A stretch of DNA of 64,000 nt, taken from assembly GCA_947044365.1 (NCBI GenBank), contig OX345643.1, forward strand, positions 6,744,501-6,808,500, in the 5' to 3' direction. The notes beneath the pieces were generated by a model. The model saw nothing but the letters and a program-made list of their open reading frames with translations. It did no database searches and was not told the origin of the DNA. Position numbers and translations under genes: made by a program. Within the stretch, counting starts at the first letter, position 1, and every line of letters begins with the position of its first letter. Shown one piece after another: positions 57,612-64,000 of this stretch. This DNA is from Petrosia ficiformis. Lineage: Eukaryota > Porifera > Demospongiae > Haplosclerida > Petrosiidae.

Positions 57612-57993
57612 TATGTGCCATATTACTTCTATTTATACATGTGGTATCAATTGTACTATAAAATTATTTCTAACTGTTCGTATCTTGTTCAGTGTTTGCT
57701 TTCTGATTGGTTTTCAGGTACTAGAAAAAAAAAACAGAGAATTAATTAATACAAATTAATTAAATATAAAACTATACCAAAGATTATGAATAATAAATGA
57801 AGTCTTATTTTATATTATGTTCCAAACCCAATTTACAATCTAACCAATTTTTAAACCAGATTTGATAGATTTAGGAATTGTAATCAAAAATTTTATAGAG
57901 AAGATGTTTGGCCTACAGTTCTGAAGGAGTCTTGTTTTTCTGGTTTGATAACGGATGGGGTTATATTAATTTAAATTATACATTTACTACAAT
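57612..57993. other. Intergenic, convergent 3' ends of B3GNTL1 and NDUFA3-like gene
   Basis: 382 AT-rich bases contain AATAAATGAAG and similar polyadenylation-like strings. No gene is visible. Confidence 0.5.
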
Positions 57994-58270
57994 TTACATA
58001 CATCTATAATGTGTAGGCCAGTTTCGTCTCTCCTCATCACCTTTCTTTGTTCCTGGACCAATCAGAATAAGTACTGGTGCTGGAAAATATAAACAAACAG
58101 ATACATAGGTGATAACTCCATACTCTAGCCTGATGCATGTGTTAACTATATCATCTCATACAGTAAAGTATCTTACCTACAGCTCCCATAACACAGGATA
58201 TAAATAGTATTGGTTGAGTCTCCCAGGCTATCTTGAAAAAGTTGATTGTTGATCTCATAGCTGACGCCAT
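57994..58270 (-). CDS. Short single-span protein, NDUFA3-like
   Basis: Two exons (58270-58177 and 58079-57994, phase 1) give 59 residues. The N-terminus has the pattern FFKIAWETQPILFISCVMGA, then APVLILIGP, one membrane span, and a polar tail GDEERRNWPTHYRCM. NDUFA3 (complex I B9 subunit) has the same short layout: xFLKxAWxxEPVLxxS, one span with a proline, and an Asn-Tyr-Pro tail. Similarity is short and by eye only, so this is a moderate call. The gene is head-to-head with the PP1-type gene, 76 bases between start codons. Confidence 0.55.
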
Positions 58271-58346
58271 GTTTTTTTGTTGTTTTTTTTAATTCATAAA
58301 AAAAATTTTTATCCCTTGGAAAAAAAATCCATCTAGTTACGAAAAG
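58271..58346. promoter_or_regulatory. Divergent promoter region, NDUFA3-like / PP1-like
   Basis: 76 bases made of long T and A runs with TTAATTCATAAAA near the middle. Both transcripts must start here or within the opposite leader. Confidence 0.5.
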
Positions 58347-60301
58347 ATGGCTGATACTCTAGAGGAGCCTGAATTACAGGAAGGAAATAGATCAACCAGT
58401 CCTGGGTTTGTAAATACACTGGATGTTGATACAATGATTAAAAAACTACTTGCATATAAAGATACTGGTAAACAGGTAGACAGATCAACATTCTATAAGC
58501 CATAAACGCATTGCAGCTGTTTGCAATTGTATGGTTTCTTGTGCAAAGAATTTGTGTAATATATATATATATATATTATAATTTATATCATTATAATATA
58601 TATTTTGTAGGTATCTTTGCCTGAGAGTCAAATAAGACAGTTATGTGCAAAGTCTAGAGAAGTGTTGCTATCACAACCAATGTTACTGGATTTATCAGCA
58701 CCTGTTGTAGTGTGTGGCGATATTCATGGTCAGTATGATGACCTGTTAAGGCATTTCGATAAAGTTGGGCACCCTCCTGATACAAATTTCTTGTTTCTTG
58801 GAGATTACGTTGACAGGTTTTGTTATATGCATTCACTTGATGTACAGCATCTTCATGCATTAATTGATCCATACATCACATTTATCAGTCCACATCCATT
58901 TATCCTAACATCATTTCACTTATCCATCTATTTATTTATTCATGCATTCATTCCTTCATCTTTCCATTAATCCACATACACTTCATTTCTCTTAAGAGGT
59001 AAAAAATCACTGGAAGCAATATGTCTACTATTAGCATACAAAGTGAAATTTCCAGAAAATATATTTCTATTAAGAGGGAATCATGAGTGTGCCAGCATTA
59101 ACAGGTATTATTACATAGAACACAGTAGTATTGTATATGTAGGGATGTATCAATAATGATGACATCATTATTACATTATTAGGATATATGGTTTCTATGA
59201 CGAGTGTAAAAGACGTTATAGCATTAGGTTATGGAAAACATTCACGGACTGTTTCAATTGTTTACCTATAGGTATGTATATGTATTGTACTGTTGTAATC
59301 TGTACTGCTAATGTGTGTATCTAATGTTATAGCTGCACTCATTGAGGACACTATTTTATGCATGCATGGTGGACTATCTCCAGATCTGAATAATCTAGAA
59401 CAGGTATGAGGATATATAATGGGACAGGTATGAGTATTAGAACAGGTATGAGGGTATGTAATAATATTGAAACAGGTATGAGGATATATTATGACATATA
59501 TTATAACGTATGAAGGTATGTATTCTGTCTTCTTGCAAATTTAGATTTCAGAGATAGAACGCCCTCTGCAAGTTCCCGATGAAGGACTGGTGTGTGATTT
59601 ATTATGGTCAGATCCAGATGAGGTATACATAGACGCATACATACGTTTACCTTGCATATGTAACTAGACACTTATTATGAACTGCTTGTCTATTTAATTT
59701 TATATATAGGATGTTCTTGGATGGGGTGAGAGTGATAGGGGTGTGTCCTATACATTTGGACGAGATGTCGTACAAGATTTCCTTGATAAACACAAACTAA
59801 GTCTCATATGTCGTGCACATCAGGTGGGTGTGGTCTAATGGTGTGGTTCATTATCACATGATCATAATTCTACGTATGTAGGTAGTTGAAGATGGATATC
59901 AGTTCTTTCAAAGGAGACAGGTAGGGTAATCTAAATGAAAGAATGATCATAACAATAATATCTTATGAAGTTGGTAACAGTGTTTAGTGCTCCAAATTAT
60001 TGTAATGAGTTTGATAACGCAGGAGGTTTACTAAAGGTTGCTAAAAATCTTACATGTTCTTTCTCCATTGTCCCTGTGAGTTGATCTCTGTATGTGTATG
60101 TATGTATGTGTGTGTGTGTGTATGTATATAATGTATGTATGTATATGTGTGTGTGTGTGTAGGTATGTATGTGTATGTATGTATGTATGTATGTATGTTA
60201 ACATGTACTGTAGTGATACACATTACAATGATAATTATACTTATTATGTCCCTCAATAGCCTAAACCAACTGTTGAAATAGAAGTGCAAGAAAGGAAATG
60301 A
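58347..60301 (+). CDS. Protein phosphatase 1 catalytic-type Ser/Thr phosphatase
   Basis: About ten exons. All metal-binding and catalytic signatures of PPP phosphatases are present: [100 protein letters not shown] and [16 protein letters not shown]. This is the PP1 pattern ([12 protein letters not shown]). Compared with PP1 the N-terminus is longer ([20 protein letters not shown]...) and the last residues are short ([13 protein letters not shown]). Some normally invariant PP1 positions differ, for example [10 protein letters not shown] for FSAPNYCGEF, so it may be a divergent paralogue, not the main PP1. Confidence 0.93.
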
Positions 60302-60412
60302 CATATATACAGGATATAAAGAATTATATATATTATTATCATTACATCATTAATTATAACAGAAAAATGTCAATTGGTGGGTGTGGTCATTTGTAAGTAA
60401 ATTAGTGTGAAG

Positions 60413-61450
60413 ATGTCCTATACAGATCCACCTGATGAGAGTAAGTATTTATATACTCAATAAGATACACTTCAGTGCTGTATGATCACTGCTAGTTGCT
60501 TTACTAAATTATTAGGTGATTTTCTACTTCCTCCTCTCACTCCACCGCCTGCCTATTATCGTTCATTTGGTTTAAAGAAATGCATGACCCCACCTCCTAA
60601 ATATCAAGATGTCTCTACAAATCGTGCAAACATACAAGTGAGTATTTAATATCAATAATAATGAATAATAATTATTAATCAAATGTTCTCTTTTTAGAGT
60701 GATGGAATATTTGATTTCAGTGATTATCAACCAAGTGATCATTCATGCTTAGCAGCTGTTGCTTTCTTCATTTGTTGTTGTTCACCATTTGCTTGTGTGG
60801 CACTATATTACTCAGCTAGGGTACAGATATATATATATATATACATAATTATTTATATATAGATAGGTTTGGTCTGGCTCCACGAGACTAGCATACATAA
60901 GGATGTAGTAATATATTATATTCACTGATGCAACATGTATTGTAGTATTATTATACAGAAACACAATCATCATAATTGCCTTATTCCTTTGACAAAGCTC
61001 ACCATTCTATATAGTGAGATAATTTTGTCAGGTGTAATTTCCAGGTTTTGATCGATATTTGTTGGTCAAAAATTCGTTTTTCGATTAATATACCTCAAAC
61101 TCCACACATGACAATAAATTTTTGTGAGTTAAATATTCATGGAATGGCTTTATATCACGAAAAACACAAAAAGTAGAATATCCAGTTGTACAGTATAGTA
61201 CATTAAAATTAGATTTGTTCCACTCTAATGTCACAATTATATACAACAGGACTTCTAAAATATGTTCTTATTGTAGGTACGAGAATATTATCAGTTAGCT
61301 GAATTTGAGTCGGCATATAAAGCATCCTATAGAACTCGTTGTTGTTCTATATTAGCTATTATTATGGGATTTACTCTCTTGATATCACTAACATTATTCA
61401 CCATTTTGTTTTGTAAGTTTACAAAGAATTGCAGTCATATGTTCACCTGA
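60413..61450 (+). CDS. CD225/dispanin-type two-span membrane protein
   Basis: Four exons: the first short (MSYTDPPDE), then a Pro-rich exon, then two membrane exons. The N-terminal tail has two PPxY motifs (PPAY and PPKY) that could recruit NEDD4-type WW ligases. The core CLAAVAFFICCCSPFACVAL is followed by YYSARVREYYQLAEFESAYK and a second hydrophobic span ILAIIMGFTLLISLTLFTIL. This is the dispanin pattern: a Cys-rich re-entrant helix, a conserved loop and a C-terminal span, as in IFITM and PRRT relatives. The stop at 61448-61450 assumes the exon reads through a GTAAGT at about 61412; a further unseen exon is possible. Confidence 0.75.
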
Positions 61451-61687
61451 TCATAATACATTGTGTGTATGTAAATGTTTGTGTATGTAAATATGTGTTT
61501 ATAATTATGTATATATGATCATAATACATCGTGTGTATATGTTTGAAAATATGTGTATATATATACATATAATTATAGTCATGTAAATATATGACTTTAT
61601 TTTTGTAAATATTTTTTATCATTTTGAATTTTTTAATTAAAAGATTATAAAAATCAATTTAATCAAACTTGTAACCACACCTACTAA

Positions 61688-64000
61688 TTAAATTGTTCTA
61701 AGTGTTTGAAACTCAGCAATCACTAGTAATGAAAAACACAGTACAGCTGTTGATCCATAAACGACATTAATACTTCCACCAAATTGAGCCAGGGCAGCAT
61801 TTGGTCCAATATAACAAAAGAGGGATAGCATTGTATAACGTAATGGACTGCCTCTCCATAAACAATTAATGAATTTCACTTGTCCAGGTATACTGGCTAA
61901 AAGACATAGTAACTGAATAACGACACCTGTGAATACAAAGATGTGCAATAATATATACTATACACTTCAGGCATTCAGGTCTCTGCTAAATAATACAGTA
62001 ATTTCATTAAATGACAGTCATCATGTTCCTATATCTGTACATCTGTATTTTCAATTATGAATATAATAATCACATTTATAATATGTTCCCTACAGCTGTA
62101 TGGAACATTAGATTCATGTTTATAACACAAAATAAAGATTGTATGAGCACCATGATAATATAATATTGGGTTCCTAGACATGCTCTCATTATTTATGTAC
62201 TAAGCAAATGAGACTCATCTCAATCAGTACACGAGCACTCCATCATGCATGTACACTAGTATAATCTAACAGTTGAAAGAAGAGTCATAATCATTCAATG
62301 AATATATTTATCCTCTAGTGAAGTAGGTAATGGAAACAAAAGGAGAAATCAAAAGAAAGATGTCAACTTCATTATTCAAGAAATCAATGCATCATTATAA
62401 TAACATATGGTATATTGTGAGAACTGACTTGTTGTGACTCCAGTATTCAAGTCTTGTAATGATGTATATAAAGAAATAAGGAATAAGGTCAGAGATGACA
62501 AGAAAAGAGAAGGTGGTAGGAATAGACCAGATGTACGAGGTATAAAATATCCATCTTGTTGAGCTAATAGTAAGACACAAGATCCTGAAGATATCATTAC
62601 AGCGTGATTGAGTTTAATAGGCAGTGGAAGACACACGACTATCAGGAAACAAACAAGACAACTGACATTACAGATTAGAGGAAGGAATGGAGCACTCCCA
62701 TCCATTAACTAAAGGAATTAAATATATAAATACAGTTTGTGTACATACATACTAGTTATAGTGTTAAGATACTTCAATACTAATCAGGCAAAGGTATGGA
62801 GACAGTCATTCATACAGAACTATGTCTCGTAGTAACATGTCTAGAAACTGAAATATATAGATAACAGACATGAATGAACAGGTCAAAATGTCTGATAGTC
62901 AGGTCAACACTCCTGCTATAACTAAAAATGTCATTATTGTGTAATATATATATACTACTATACAGTTATACTTACTGATTTTATTTTCAATGTAATTGAT
63001 AAAGCCAGGAAGAACACAAGATATAACGGAGCACAGTATATATAAAATGGTGATCCTAAATATGTGACTATAGAAAACGAATGATTATCAATCTATTTAT
63101 TGATGTTACCAGATGAAGGTGAGCTGATGATACTCCATTCCCAAATTGATGTGATAAAGAATAACATTGCCATGACAACAAACCTAAATTTGTCTAATAT
63201 AATTATAAAGCACTAAAAGTCACTTCAACCTTACAAGAAACTTTCAAACCACGCCTTCTTTCCATCTTTACGAAATATTACAAGTGCTAAACATAATCCT
63301 GCCACACTCCCAGCAATACCATATAGAGCTCCTAATACTGATACAGGAGAGTGATGAGCTACCTACAAAAAGAGAATGAGAATGAGGATATGGAACACGA
63401 GAATGAGGATATTATATGCGAAGAGAAGAATGAGGATGTTGAATGTGAGGATGAGAATGAGGATACACTGAGGATAAGAGTAGAATGAAAATGAGGATAT
63501 GGTGCATGAGAGTGAGGATATGGAATGTGGGAATGAGAATGAGGATATTGAGAATGAGGATAAGAATATTAAGGAAGACAAGTTTACAGTTAATACAGCT
63601 AGAATCCCTCCACTTGCACCCAGTAGAGAAGCAGCAGCTAAGACTGGTGCTAAAGTCACAACATTTCTCAATATAACAGTACCAGCTGTCAACGATGCAT
63701 AGAATATAACTACCCACTTAGAAATTACCAACCTAGAAAATAAAATTAATAATGAATTGATTAATAAGTACACAATTTAGTAACTTAACCATGCCATTAG
63801 CGAGAGCTGCTCTGATGTTACTATACGACCTAAGAATGAGTTAATATCAGCATGATGTGCTGCCAACATACTAATTGCCTTAACAACCTAAACAAACAAT
63901 AGATATATACAAAATGGACATATGAGAGATGATCAGACGAACCTCCAAGGGTGAGAAATCTGGTTGCAGGAACCACACAAGTATGGACATGAAGAAGAGT
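61688..64000 (-). CDS. Multi-pass membrane protein, unrecognised, 5' end off the window
   Basis: At least eight minus-strand exons encode hydrophobic segments. From the right edge these are about 63980-63945 (SILVWFLQPDF), 63890-63790 (AISMLAAHHADINSFLGRIV), 63730-63570 (SKWVVIFYASLTAGTVILRN, then LAPVLAAASLLGASGG) and 63360-63235 (VLGALYGIAGSVAGLCLALV). They continue with about 63185-63110, 63060-62980 and 62710-62430 (LPLPIKLNHAVMISSGSCVL). The last exon is about 61928-61688 (CYIGPNAALAQFGGSINVVY). I count ten or more spans. I do not recognise the family; the chain of Gly/Ala-rich helices resembles a transporter or channel. The minisatellite at 63370-63565 sits in one intron. Confidence 0.6.
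63370..63565. repeat. GAATGAGGATATGG-type purine minisatellite
   Basis: Degenerate units of GAGAATGAGGATAT with ATGGAATGTGAGAATG variants lie in an intron of the right-end membrane-protein gene. Apparent ORFs here (FNILILLFAYNILIL-type) come from the repeat. Confidence 0.8.

Overview
This window is eukaryotic and almost certainly from an early-branching animal. A demosponge of the Amphimedon type fits best: it is AT-rich, has many short GT-AG introns, extremely tight gene spacing, large tetranucleotide arrays confined mostly to introns, and a full set of animal orthologues. The species is an inference; it is not shown directly by the sequence. Protein calls come from reading spliced translations by eye against remembered family sequences, and no search was run.

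Layout, left to right (strand in brackets): the C-terminal third of tubulin cofactor D [+, 5' end off the window]; a secreted PHB-depolymerase-like esterase [-]; ANKZF1/Vms1 [+]; Unkempt [+]; TXNDC11 [-]; a G-protein alpha subunit [-]; an almost intronless BTB-BACK-Kelch gene with a broken frame [+]; a delphilin-type PDZ formin [-]; two tandem copies of an unusual SH2-like membrane protein [-,-]; VPS35L of the retriever complex [+]; an ATF4-type bZIP factor with upstream ORFs [-]; ecdysoneless ECD [+]; PEX10 [-]; B3GNTL1 [+]; a tiny NDUFA3-like protein [-]; a PP1-type phosphatase [+]; a CD225/dispanin membrane protein [+]; and a multi-pass membrane protein running off the right end [-].

The genes are not an operon and do not form one pathway. 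Several serve protein quality control or stress (TBCD tubulin folding, ANKZF1 ribosome quality control, ATF4, TXNDC11). Neighbours are often head-to-head (start codons 30 to 131 bases apart) or tail-to-tail (stop codons as close as 7 bases), so promoters and 3' ends must be shared or overlapping. Most remaining DNA is intronic simple repeat (TATG, ATCC, TATC), minisatellites, and small terminal-inverted-repeat elements with hAT-like features.

Items most worth following up: the paired SH2-like genes that lack the phosphotyrosine-binding arginine; the vertebrate-like two-uORF arrangement before ATF4; a secreted circularly permuted PHB depolymerase in an animal genome; a VPS35L splice acceptor copied in tandem; an in-frame, stop-free repeat intron inside the ankyrin region of ANKZF1; and four MITE-like insertions, one with an empty site in the neighbouring paralogue.
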